From assembly GCA_003427395.1 (NCBI GenBank), contig BFEA01000569.1:460132-484717 (forward strand): DNA of 24,586 bases, given 5' to 3'. Each line of letters opens with the position of its first letter. The stretch's first letter is position 1. This DNA is from Chara braunii. Taxonomy: Eukaryota > Streptophyta > Charophyceae > Charales > Characeae. Under the pieces are notes generated by a model that ran no database searches, was not told the DNA's origin, and saw only the letters and a program-made list of their open reading frames with translations. Both the position numbers and the translations under genes were made by a program. Shown one piece after another: positions 9,448 to 18,614 of the stretch.

Positions 9448-10092
9448 ATGGCGCGGTGGTTGTCCTCGCCAACCTACTCCGGCGGACCAGAGATGTCGGT
9501 AGACGTAAAGGGTGGGCTTAGAGTTTCGGGGGACCGTGGAGGCCCGGGGATGGATCTACCTGTCTAAGGAGAGGGAAAACGCTATGATCATGGAGCTAGC
9601 CTTAGGGCCGCTCCCGTACAAATTGTTCAAGGAAGCCGAGCGAGAAGTGGTGTGGGCTGCGTGCCGGCGGGTGGAAATGGTGATGGAAGAGATTGACGTG
9701 CGGGTGGAACTCGGGGATAGAAGGAATGTCATGAGGTGTGTCATGCCGCCCTTCATGGTAGACGCCGTCTTCGGGACCCGGAGTAGGCTAGTGCGGGTAT
9801 GCAGATCCATGGCAAGCCTGAGACTGTACCGAGGGGCCCGGCAGGACTTCTTTCGTCTGTCTGTCGAGAAGGGGTCGTTCGAAGGGAGTTGGGCGAGGGA
9901 ACTAGCCACGATACTAAACCAACTTAGTGCGGATGGCCTGTCGTTCCGAGCGACGCGCATTGGAGGATAGTATATAGGAATGTTGCGATAGGGGAGACGT
10001 TTCTGGAAGGGGTACAGGACCTGTGGTATGAGGAGAACGAGGACGACTCGGATGAGGAAGAGGGGATAGAGATTGAGGATTGGGATTTCTAA
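9448..10092 (+). pseudogene. Tandem unknown-family ORF, copy 1 (frameshifted, internally deleted)
   Basis: It starts at ATG 9448 with MAR, like the three copies that follow. The first ~20 codons are in one frame and the main part (9512-9967) in another. About 50 codons present in the other copies between these parts are missing. The match resumes with GWIYLSKE, corresponding to GTLYLPET in copy 4 and GTVYLSKE in copy 2. The later landmark MPPFMVD matches VPQFMID of copy 4. After the stop at 9968-9970 the homologous C-terminus continues in another frame (GETFLEGVQDLWYEE) with an acidic tail, ending at TAA 10090-10092. Function is unknown. It is a broken member of the family. Confidence 0.7.
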
Positions 10093-10151
10093 AAGAAAGG
10101 GGCTCAGGGCTGAATGGCATGGGTGGATTGGGGCTGTGTAGGGGATCAAGG

Positions 10152-10904
10152 ATGGCAAGGGAGCAAAGCATGATGGAACGGATGTTTAGAGGATGGACAC
10201 CTAGGCGGTTCGGGGAAGGGGTGGAGATGGTCCTACCCACGAGGAACGAATGGAGAGGGACGACCTGTGACTGGGTAGGGGTAGAATTCGTAACCACCAT
10301 GTCCTTTCTATGGGTAGAGAGAGAATGGAACCCGGTCAGGGAAAGTGAGGCGTGGGATGTGATAGCTGAGGGGGATGTGGAGTCACTCGGGACCGTGTAC
10401 CTGTCAAAAGAGGGATGTCACCTGTTTTGTGTTTGCCTAGCTGCCGGGTGGGACCCGACATGGATCCTAGGAGAGGCCGAGCGATTAACCTGGGAAATGG
10501 GCCGCGGATTCGCGAACGAAGGATGGGATGAGGTAAGGAGCAGGGTCGTGCTGGGAGGATGGGAGGAGCTTAGGTTACCGTATCAGTTGGTTAAGACTTG
10601 GGTCCCACACTTCGTGGCAAATTGGTTCGGAGGGTACGAACACATCCGGGCGGTCGCGGAATCGTTGAACGAGGTGGATCTGGGGTTCACCTAGTTAGCG
10701 GACGCCTACTATAGGACCTCGCTACGACTAGGGCCCTTCCACGGGGACCACGCCGATGAAGTGGTCGAGATCCTAAAGGCCCTTAAGGACGATCGGTTTA
10801 CGATGGAGGGCGAGGTCGAGGAGGCGATACTCTGTCGGGAGGTGGCAGCGACCCTCTCGTATGTAGGGGATGTGTTTCTGCTATTTGAACGGGCCTGGAT
10901 GTAA
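10152..10904 (+). pseudogene. Tandem unknown-family ORF, copy 2 (one in-frame stop)
   Basis: It starts at ATG 10152 (MAREQS), chosen because all four copies begin MAR. An upstream in-frame ATG at 10080 overlaps the end of copy 1. A TAG at 10692-10694 interrupts the frame, but the same frame continues with clear homology (YYRTSLRLGPFHG, then FLLFE) to TAA 10902-10904, giving 250 codons in all. Landmarks in order: GTVYLSKEG, then AERLTWEM, LGGWEELRLP, VPHFVAN and LGPFHG. No known domain is recognised, and there is no signal peptide or obvious membrane segment. The stop fits a single C-to-T change from CAG, but that is inference. Confidence 0.75.
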
Positions 10905-11070
10905 TAGTAAGCCTAGGGACGCCATGGAATGGGGGGGCTTGCACGCATGGGAAGGAAGGATAGCATAGGCACAATTAAGGAGCACGGGATGGGGTTTTAG
11001 GACTAAAAGGAGAAGCGTGAAATTGTGTTGGATGCATCCGTTAGGGACCAGGAGCGGGAAGTGACGCGAC

Positions 11071-11835
11071 ATGGCCAGGCGAAGGACGCTCTGGGAGGAT
11101 CGGCCCCGTGGAATTCTACCGCCTAAGATCTCGGAAGGAAGGATGGAAGTTACCATGCCAACCAGGGGTGGGGTGCACAACCTGGTGATGGATTGGGCAG
11201 GGGCAGAGCTAGTAGAGGATACGGTGTACCTGGTGGTGGAACTAGAATGGCGTGCAAGGGGGGAATTTGGGGGAGTGAGACTAGATCTACCAGGACGTGT
11301 GCACGCCACGGGGTCCCTGCATCTCTTCAAAGAGGGGTGGCGGACCTTCGGGGTGGCCTTGGTCGCCGCCGGTGACCCCGTGCGGATGTTTGACTGGGCG
11401 TGACAAGTAACCTGGAGGGAAGGGTTTGCGTTCGCGGATCCAGAACGGGACGATGTGACAGCAACCGTTCGAGTGCTCGAAGTGGGGGCTTGCATTCTAC
11501 CCCACGAGAAAGTACGCATGAGTTTGCCGCCCTTCCTGCTCGCCCGCTTGGGAGGAGCGGAACGCGTTGAACAGGCGGTAGTGGCTCTGACTAGGTTAAG
11601 CTTTAACAACATGACGGTGTACCAAGAATACTACCGAGCCTTCTGAGAGTTGGGTCCTTTTGAAGGAGGTCAGGAATATGAGGTGTTGAGAATCCTGCAT
11701 GTTGTCGTAGCAACCAGGCCAGGAGTGCCCACGATAGCTGAGGAAGTTTTGTGGGAAATGGTTAGGCGCGAGATAGGTTGCGTCTTGACCTATGTAGACA
11801 ATGCCTACCGACTATTCGAGGAGGTTGACGAATAG
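11071..11835 (+). pseudogene. Tandem unknown-family ORF, copy 3 (two in-frame stops)
   Basis: ATG 11071 begins MARRR, as in copy 4. TGA codons at 11401-11403 and 11644-11646 break one continuous frame of 254 codons that ends at TAG 11833-11835. The three pieces align end to end with copies 2 and 4: GSLHLFKEGW, then VTWREGF after the first stop, LPPFLLA, then ELGPFEGG after the second stop, and YRLFEEVDE at the end. The first TGA stands where other copies have Arg, which fits CGA to TGA. Function is unknown. Continuous homology across the stops shows an intact ancestor. Confidence 0.78.
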
Positions 11836-11937
11836 GGGCGCAGGGAAGGAGGAAGGGAAAATCGGGGGAGATTGGTAGGAAACTAGAACGTAGCCGTGAT
11901 AACAGGGGGGAGGATATGGGAAAAATAAAAAGAGAGA

Positions 11938-11971
11938 TTTTTTTTTTTTTTTTTATGTGGGAAACTTGCAG
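11938..11971 (+). promoter_or_regulatory. Putative 3' splice site before copy 4
   Basis: A run of 17 T (11938-11954) is followed by CAG at 11969-11971, five bases before the ATG at 11976. The layout matches a polypyrimidine tract plus acceptor. No branch point was verified. The poly-T could also simply be a homopolymer. Confidence 0.45.
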
Positions 11972-11975
11972 GGCA

Positions 11976-12818
11976 ATGGCAAGGAGGCGCGTCCGTACGA
12001 CGCAGCGACCCGCGCACCCGCGGCCGTCCTTGGAAATCGGCAACGGATGGGAAGTGTCGCTCCCGGCGAGCTACGAGGTCTGGGGAATAGAGGTGGAATG
12101 GCGAGTTGTGATCTTGGGGCAAAACCAGGCCTTCATGTTGGTGGAATGCCTGTGGAGTGGGATGGGATTTAATAGGGGGCCAGGGGACGATCTGTATACC
12201 GACCTCAGGGTGACCGGGACTCTGTACCTCCCTGAGACCGGGTGGCAGATGTTGGGAACGGAATTGGCCCTGGGGTATGGGTTGTTACCGATTTTTCGGA
12301 GAGCGGCCAGGGCACTAAACCGGATAGGGCACGAAGTTAGGGGGAGAAGAAACGTGGGCTTAAGGACGCGGGTAGAAGTAGGGGGATGGCGAGAGTTCAG
12401 GGCCCCGACATCCGGTCTGCGTTGTCGGGTTCCCCAGTTCATGATAGACTTGATATTCGAAAGTCTATCTCGGGCAGGGGAGTTGGTGAATTCAACTGTA
12501 GTTTGGAACCACCACTTCCAGCCGCAAACCACAGGGATATTTTACGACATGGCAGTGAGGTACGGGCCGTTTTGGGGAAACCGGGCGCGTGAATTGCTTG
12601 AGCTCATTGAGATTTTAATATTTGGGGCGCCTCGCCTATCCTTCGAGGAATATGAGCCAATAATCATTAGGGAAATTGAGATGGGGGAGAACTACCTTGC
12701 GGGAGTGGCGAGCTTGTTCGAAGAGCCAGACGAAGAGGAGGGCCTGAGGAGCCGGTGTGAGCAAAATGCCGGGGAAGGCAGCAGGGATAAGGTCTTTCAA
12801 AAGGAACGGCGGAGATAA
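11976..12818 (+). CDS. Tandem unknown-family ORF, copy 4 (intact, 280 residues)
   Basis: This is the only uninterrupted member of the four-copy family. ATG 11976 (MARRRVRTT) is preferred over the upstream in-frame ATG at 11916, whose extension crosses a poly-T run and encodes a Phe stretch. Landmarks shared with the other copies in order: GTLYLPETGW, LALGYGLLP, VGGWREFRAP, VPQFMID, VRYGPFWG, REIEMGENYLAGV and an acidic FEEPDEEEG near the end. The first ~20 residues are basic. I recognise no domain, catalytic signature, zinc finger or membrane segment. It lies about 400 bp upstream of gag on the same strand. It could be a structural, RNA-binding or host-interacting accessory protein, but nothing in the sequence decides this. 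Confidence 0.72.
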   Translation: MARRRVRTTQRPAHPRPSLEIGNGWEVSLPASYEVWGIEVEWRVVILGQNQAFMLVECLWSGMGFNRGPGDDLYTDLRVTGTLYLPETGWQMLGTELALGYGLLPIFRRAARALNRIGHEVRGRRNVGLRTRVEVGGWREFRAPTSGLRCRVPQFMIDLIFESLSRAGELVNSTVVWNHHFQPQTTGIFYDMAVRYGPFWGNRARELLELIEILIFGAPRLSFEEYEPIIIREIEMGENYLAGVASLFEEPDEEEGLRSRCEQNAGEGSRDKVFQKERRR

Positions 12819-13056
12819 GGCTAATGAGCCGGCAAAAAAGCAGCGGCCAGAGTCCTTTCTCGACCAGGGGTGTGGTAGGAAGGATGAGGATGGACGCGGC
12901 AGCCAAAAGGGCGAAGAAAATGCCGGGGGCGAACAAAAGGAGGGCCGGCCACAGGGGTGGGAACGCCTACCCACCTTGAGGGCGCCGTCCTCGAAACAGG
13001 GGAGAGGCAGACCGAGAACACCAGCCATGGCCATTAGAGTCGGTATGAAGGAATAA
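12766..13056 (+). CDS. Small basic ORF with AT-hook-like motif
   Basis: ATG 12766 opens a 96-codon frame that overlaps the last 53 bases of copy 4 in a different frame and ends at TAA 13054-13056. The product is rich in Lys, Arg, Gly and Glu and has no hydrophobic core. Near its C-terminus is GRGRPRTP, which resembles the AT-hook core (GRP flanked by basic residues) that binds the minor groove of AT-rich DNA. KKQRP near residue 25 could be nuclear targeting. An alternative is that this is a C-terminal part of copy 4 displaced by a frameshift. The composition is also compatible with chance in purine-rich DNA, so confidence is modest. Confidence 0.45.
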   Translation: MPGKAAGIRSFKRNGGDKANEPAKKQRPESFLDQGCGRKDEDGRGSQKGEENAGGEQKEGRPQGWERLPTLRAPSSKQGRGRPRTPAMAIRVGMKE

Positions 13057-13186
13057 GTGGACTTTCATGATAAGTAAGGAAACCATGAAAATGATGTGGT
13101 AAGAAGAAAAGGGGGAGATTGTGGGCGAGAAAGAATGTGGGGGTTAAGAAAACCCTGAAGGTTGAGACCTACGTGTCGTGTCGGAA

Positions 13187-13206
13187 TTTTTTTTTTCCAT
13201 ATACAG
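13187..13206 (+). promoter_or_regulatory. Putative 3' splice site before gag
   Basis: A run of 10 T (13187-13196), then CCATATACAG, places an acceptor-like CAG at 13204-13206, 18 bases before the gag ATG at 13225. About 75 bases upstream is GGGGGAGATTG (13111-13121). The same 11-mer lies a similar distance upstream of the poly-T before copy 4 (11864-11874). Confidence 0.45.
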
Positions 13207-13224
13207 GGCTAGAGAGAGGAAGAA

Positions 13225-15300
13225 ATGGCAACGGGCGAGGGTGCCGGAAGTTAGCAGGACGACGAGAACCGGGGTGTAGACGAAGATGCAGAGCGGGAAG
13301 AGGACGCCTTAGGGGACCGGGAGTCAGCAAAGTCGCCAGGGGCTAGAGAAGGGAGTAAGGAAATCGTCCCCGGTGGAAGCTCGGGGAAGGGCGGAGGAAG
13401 CAAGCGAGGAACCCAGGAAACTAAGGAGGTTAGAGACAAAGGCAGCCCAACACGCCAGCACCTGGAAGGCGTGGAACATAAGAAGGTAAGACTTACAGAT
13501 ACGCGGAAGAGGCTGGCAGAAATAGAAAGGAGGCCGGCAAAATTTAGGGCAAAATTACTAGAAGAAATAATGAACGAGAGCGAGAGGAACTCGACTGACG
13601 GAAGGATACGAGAGGAAGAGGAGGCAAGTCAAGGAACAGGGGGTCAGGACGCGGACATACAGCAGAGGAAGAATCGGGTCAAGGATCCCAGGGGGACCCC
13701 AACGAGGAAAGAGAAGGAAAAAGGGGACTCTCCCGGAAGGGACGTAGAAAGACCTACCAACCCGCCTCTCTTGGATAGTGGCGCGAGCCGACCTTCGGCG
13801 TCCCCGACAATCGCTAGGGGGTGTGAGGGACTCTGGAGTCTGAGGGAGAGAGTGCTGGGGTGGTTTGATCCGGAGGGGACTGCGAGGACGAGAGGAAGAC
13901 CAAACACAAGCAAGGAAGATTTGGGGGCCGGATCGGCGGCAGGGTCAGGAATGGTCGAAGGAGGGCTTAGGAAACTCGTGTCATCTCTTACTCGTGCGTT
14001 AAGCAAAAATCAGGGATACTTGGCCGACGCTAAGAAGAAACTGACCTTTGACGGAGCAAATATCACTAAGTTCCTGATAGATTATGAGAACCTAGCGGCA
14101 CTCCTAAGGTGGAGCGAGGAAGAGAAGATGGAGCACTTAGGGCAGCACGTGTCGTTGAACCTAGGGAGGGACATAATGGCGATCGTCGCCACGAGTGGGT
14201 CGTGGAAGGAGGCTTGGGACGTGATGATGAGAAAGTACTTGGCAGCCGAGAAGATGGCCACGGAAGCAGAATTGGCCGTTGTGCAAAGAAAGGACTTCGC
14301 AATGTACAATGACTTCCTGAGAGAATTTACTCTCGTAGCGCTGCGCATTCCCGGGGTGACCGATCGAATAATGAGTAAGTATTTCCTAAGACAGTTCACA
14401 GAGTTCGATAAGGACAAAATCCTGTCAGCCTACTAGCAAACCACAAAATTCCTGAATACGAGGAATGTTGACTTCAGTACAATAACCGACATTGCGGAGA
14501 AAATGGTCGTAACCGACTCGCTAGCCCTGTTAAAGAAAGGGAAAATCATAGACCTAACGGGCAAGACGGGTGATAAGGTAAAGAGAGGGATCGAAAGTCT
14601 GCATGAGCGCGTTCATGGGGCAGACGGGAAGATTGAGAGAGTAGAGAACGCCCTGATGGTAATGCAAGCCCAGGTTTCGCAGAGCCAGGCAGTACGGCCT
14701 CCTCTCCCGCCTCAGGAAGCGATCGCGCCCGCGGGTATAGCCAACCGTGGAAACAACCGAAGGGACCCGACCAACGAGCAATGCAAATACTGCACGCTGA
14801 TCGGACACTTCGTACGAATGTGCCCGAGACTCAACCATGATATCATGCTTAAGCGGTGCTCTAGGACCCTGCGCGGAGAAATTTTAGGACCCCGGGGGGA
14901 GAGAATAAATTGGAATTCGCCAGGAGGAATGCGTCGGGCCGTGATCGCATTCAACAACCTAGACGCCGCTGTAGTAGAAGTTGAGCCTGTGGCGGAACTC
15001 ACTTGGGGGTAGGCGCAGGGACGAGGGCCCCAGGCCAATTTCATCATGGAAAGCGATGGACGGGATAGGGTTAAAGTGACCACTAGGCAACGGACCGCCG
15101 CAAAAAAGGTCGTGCAAGATGCGATCATGGAGGATGCGTACGAAGGACTGAGTATGTCACCAAGAGTAACAGAGTCGGATCAGGACAGAGTCTATGGGAC
15201 ACCTAGGGATGAGACCCCCGTCGACAAGGCAATAACGGCGAAAAAGAAGTTTCGATACCTATCCTTGCCACGCCATAAATCGATGACAACCTTAGTAAAC
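13225..15300 (+). pseudogene. gag: gag (capsid and zinc-knuckle nucleocapsid), three in-frame stops
   Basis: ATG 13225 opens one frame that can be followed to about 15298 through TAG stops at 13252-13254, 14434-14436 and 15010-15012. Order: a long charged low-complexity N-terminus; a Lys-rich segment near 13471-13560; a capsid-like region at about 14030-14460 with LTFDGANITKFLIDYENLA and conserved Trp positions (GSWKEAW); then a CCHC zinc knuckle, CKYCTLIGHFVRMC (C-X2-C-X4-H-X4-C), at 14782-14823. Gag packages the element RNA into cytoplasmic particles. The frame shifts near 15298 and continues into the protease region, which suggests an original single gag-pol frame. A donor-like AAG-GTAAGA occurs at 13483-13491. 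The three stops alone make it non-functional. Confidence 0.85.
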
Positions 15301-16530
15301 TGCTAGGGACCATGGTGTCGGTATCTTTCCAGACGATGTTGCAGGCTAGCCGTAGACTTCTGAAGGGACTCAGGCACCTATTAACAAGGCAAAGGGTCGA
15401 AGTACAGGAGGAATCGGGGCACCGGGAAGAAGAAAGGCAAGAAGAAACAACATAGGAAGTTGCAAACTTCCAAAGGGCCCCCGGCACAGGAAGTTGCAAA
15501 CTTCCAAAGGGCCCCCGACGACCTAGAGGACTTGGAGAAAGCTTTTGCGGATATTCGGTTGAGCCTGCCAGATCGGGAGGGAGGCGAAGTCATGAGGGCC
15601 CCTTCCGGTACGAAGTTAAGCTTTTACGCATTACCGGTAGGCAAGCTACGGGTTCAGATCGGTTGCCACCATACGGATGCGCTAGTAGACGGCGGGGCTG
15701 AGATCACGCTCATACGAAAAGATTTTGCGACGATTGTCGGGTGCCCAATAAACAGGGAAACCACTGGAAGTGTCCGAGGAGCCGGCGAGGAAATTCCCTT
15801 CTCCGGATATGTCACCAAATGCGCAGTCAAAGCTGGGGTCGGGGAGTCTATATGGTCGTTCCAACGGATGACCGTTATGGACGAAATGGACCGTGACATA
15901 ATCCTCGGAAGACCGTGGTGTGCAAATGTAGAAGTGATAGGGATGCATCTCCATGATGGCGCATACATGGTAGACATAGAGGACCCGGTAACCGGACGCG
16001 GCGAGTTGCTCCGCCTCATTGGAACTGGGGGAGACACGACAAAGGGAAAATTGGCAACTTGGTCGCCCTCCTTCGAGGGGAGTGCTAGGAAGGGGGCCTT
16101 CGCGCGCATGGAAGGAATGAGGGAGAGGGTGGAGATAATGATAGAGGAACCGTTCAGCAAGAAGGAAGGGGTCAAGATGGGGCTTCCGCAAAAGAAACGG
16201 AGGTGGGATGAAGAGGCCTTGGGAGTCATGGTAGTGGAAAAGGGAACAGAAGTGGAACTGGGAGCGAGCCTGCCAAAGCGCGAAGAGGCTCGAGGCGAAG
16301 GCACCAGGATAACGCTAGAGATTCCGGATCTACTCCACCTAATCAAGGCGATCAGGTATCACAAGGTAGGAGTTGACCCCGCCTCTCTCGCGAGGTTTGA
16401 GGAGGAAGTTCGGAAGGGCTATTGCCTGAAGAGTGAGTTAGTTAGCATTCAACCTCGAATTGCTGAAGTAGCAAAAGCAACCCCGACGGTTCATTTTTTA
16501 GAAGAAAGATCCTGGAAGGAAGCGTTCACA
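15301..16530 (+). pseudogene. Retropepsin (protease) region of pol
   Basis: After a one-base shift near 15298 a linker (MVSVSFQTMLQ, then EESGHREEERQEE) leads to a TAG at 15453-15455 and a 34-bp duplication that changes frame. The protease then runs open to about 16530. The active-site segment is ALVDGGAEITLI (Asp codon at 15688), followed by a flap-like GYVTKC and by RDIILGRPW, the usual Ile-Leu-Gly partner motif. Retropepsin cleaves the gag-pol polyprotein. The usual D-[ST]-G-A is D-G-G-A here; the catalytic Asp is kept. A further frameshift near 16530 joins it to the reverse transcriptase, since the downstream frame reads KYKPVGKKAKSV just across the break. Confidence 0.82.
15451..15517 (+). 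repeat. 34-bp tandem duplication inside pol
   Basis: 33 bases at 15451-15483 recur at 15485-15517 with one difference: CATAGG in the first copy, CACAGG in the second. In frame, this is TAG versus CAG. The period of 34 is not a multiple of three, so the duplication itself breaks the reading frame. Removing one copy restores the frame between linker and protease. Confidence 0.92.
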
Positions 16531-17663
16531 AATATAAACCAGTAGGAAAAAAGGCGAAGTCAGTCTTGATCTTATTAGAAATGACTAAGGAGGAGGCCAT
16601 GGAGAAGGAGGAAGAAGTCCTTCGGGTAATCAAGGAAAGGAGGGCAGCCGAGGGGCATAGGATACCGGACGAAATAGCACAGACCATGAAGATAGGTGTG
16701 GAAGGGTTCCTGACGGAACAAGAGACACGGGTAATCAAGGAGGCATGCCAGGAGTTCCACTTAGCCTTCGCCTTTAATGACCACCAGAAGGGGCGGCTAG
16801 ATGCAAAGTTGATTCCGCCAGTCAGAATCCACACGGTTGAGCATGAGTGTTGGAATGACAAGGGGCCCGCCTATGACTTCGGAATCGCGGGGGAGGTAAC
16901 AGAGCTTCTAAGGGCAAAGATGGACTCTTTTGTGGCGGAGCCTACCGCATCGCCATACGCCAACAAGTGGTTCGTATTTCGAAAACCCAACAAGTCCCTA
17001 AGGTGGATCCAGGATTTGCAGAAGCTAAATGCTGTCACCATCCGGGACGCGAGGTCGCTACCCCAGGCAGACCTCCTGGCTGAATCCCATGCCGGACGTA
17101 GCATTTACTCGTTGATAGATCTGTACTCGAGGTATGATCAGCTTCCGCTGGATGCCCGAGATAGACCCTACACGACTATGCATACGTCGGTAGGCCAGTT
17201 GCAAATGCAGGTCACGCCCATGGGTTTTACCAACGCAGTAATAGAAGCGCAAAGGAGGATGCTTGCGGTCGCAGGGGACATGTTTCCTGCGAAGTGCGAG
17301 CCCTATACCGATGACAATCCCGTAAAAGGAGCACGTAAAAAGGATGAGACGGAGGTTCAGCCGGGAGTGAGAAAGTTCATGTGGGACCACCTACAGGATA
17401 TCAAGGAGCTGCTCCAAAGATTCATGGAGTATAATATCATTGGTAGCGGTCCAAAGAGTATCCTGGCGGTCCCGGAAGTCACCATTTTGGGGTTCCGTTG
17501 TGGGGCTTACGGAAGGAAGCCGGACCCGGCTAAGACTGGCAAAATTGCTCAGTGGCCTTTGCCCCTCCGAACCACAACGGAAGTGAGGGCCTTCCTGGGC
17601 GTCGTAGACTTCTAGAGAATCTTTATAAATAGGTTCGCAAAGATAGCAGAACCTATTCAGGCC
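16531..17663 (+). pseudogene. Reverse transcriptase domain of pol
   Basis: The frame is open from about 16530 to TAG 17613-17615, and homology continues in the same frame. Landmarks in order: KYKPVGKKAKS linker, SPYANKWFVFRKPNKSLRW, LIDLYSRYDQLPLDARDRPY (first catalytic Asp), MQVTPMGFTNA, then the YTDD box at 17304-17315 with both Asp codons intact, ILGFRCGAYG and EVRAFLGVV. It copies element RNA into cDNA inside the particle. The stop falls in the conserved FLGVVDF-stop-RIFI segment, where an aromatic residue is usual, so TGG to TAG is likely. YTDD differs at its second residue from the commonest form (Y-[IVM]-D-D). Identification as Ty3/gypsy-type RT is secure. Confidence 0.93.
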
Positions 17664-18614
17664 ATGATTCGCGAGGAAGGCACGCTGGACTGGACCGAGG
17701 ACCGGGAGGCGGTCTTCCAGACCTTGAAGAAGATACTGACATCCGAAGAGGTTACCCTTGCCGCCCCGTGCTCCAATGATGAAGTAGGACGCCCCTTCAT
17801 GCTTGAAACCGATGGGGGACCACTAGTCGTGGGAGGGGTGTTGATTCAGAAAGGCGAAGATGGGAGAGAGCGTCCCATTAGATTCGAGAGTAGAACGCTC
17901 AACTCAGCCGAGCGTCGCTATTCTCAGTTCAAGAAGGAGGTGCTTGTGATACTCCACTGCCTTAAGACCTTCCAGGCGTATCTCTTTGGGAGAAGGTTCA
18001 TCTTAAGGATAGATCCGACCAATGTCGCGGGAGCCTTAAAGAACTATAGGCCTATCAATCCCACCGTGGGGAGATGGGTAGGGTTCATTTGGCAATTTGA
18101 CTACGAGATTGAGCGCATAGCCGGTCTTAGGAATCGAGCAGACGGCCTGAGCAGGGCGAGCCTTACGCCGGAGGGACTAGAAGAAGCAGAGCCGATCGAT
18201 GCATTCCTCGATCACGAGGGAGGGACTCTGGTGGTGGATAATGAGATGGCTGGGACCGCCTGCACGACCGGAGAACTGTTGATCAAAGCGTTAGAGAAAG
18301 GGCCTTCTGCGGTGATAGCCGAACTCAGAGAAGGGGTGGTCACCAAGGTTGGACGAAAGGAAGAAAAGAACGCTTGGGGAAGTACTGTGGGGCCTCAGGA
18401 GGAACAAATGGCCTTAGCTATAGAAGGCGGATGGAAAGAGGTCATGAGCGTGATGGAGTCGTGGGACCAAGAAAGGCAACGGTACGAAGTTAGCCAAAGG
18501 TGCGAGAAGCCAGCAGGTTCCCGGGAGGAGGAGGAGTTCTTCCTCATCAAGTCGTACGATGGTATTTTTAGGGAGATTGGGCTGCTGTTGGTAGGAAACA
18601 AGGATGGCCACTAA
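17664..18614 (+). pseudogene. RNase H domain and connector of pol
   Basis: This continues the RT frame. Thumb/connection-like text (WTEDREAVFQTLKKIL) leads into RNase H with FMLETDGG (first Asp), RRYSQFKKEVLVI (Glu), ILRIDPTNV (Asp) and RNRADGLSR (last Asp). RNase H removes the RNA strand of the hybrid during reverse transcription. A connector rich in Glu and Lys follows. TAA 18612-18614 interrupts it, but the next piece (VREEADKYVLRRGHLFRRE) is in the same frame and is the usual N-terminus of Ty3/gypsy integrase. Confidence 0.9.

Noticed and set aside
9556-10158. 200-residue minus-strand ORF
   Set aside because: It lies antisense to tandem ORF copy 1, which has clear homology to its neighbours on the plus strand; the minus frame has no such support.
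10881-11612. 243-residue minus-strand ORF
   Set aside because: It is a shadow of copy 3. The plus strand aligns with copies 2 and 4 through its stops.
15654-16346. 230-residue minus-strand ORF
   Set aside because: It is antisense to the retropepsin region, which has recognisable active-site motifs on the plus strand.
10692-17615. Reassignment of TAG to an amino acid
   Set aside because: TAG replaces different expected residues (Gln in the 34-bp duplication, an aromatic residue in RT), and TGA, TAA and frameshifts occur too. Ordinary decay explains it.
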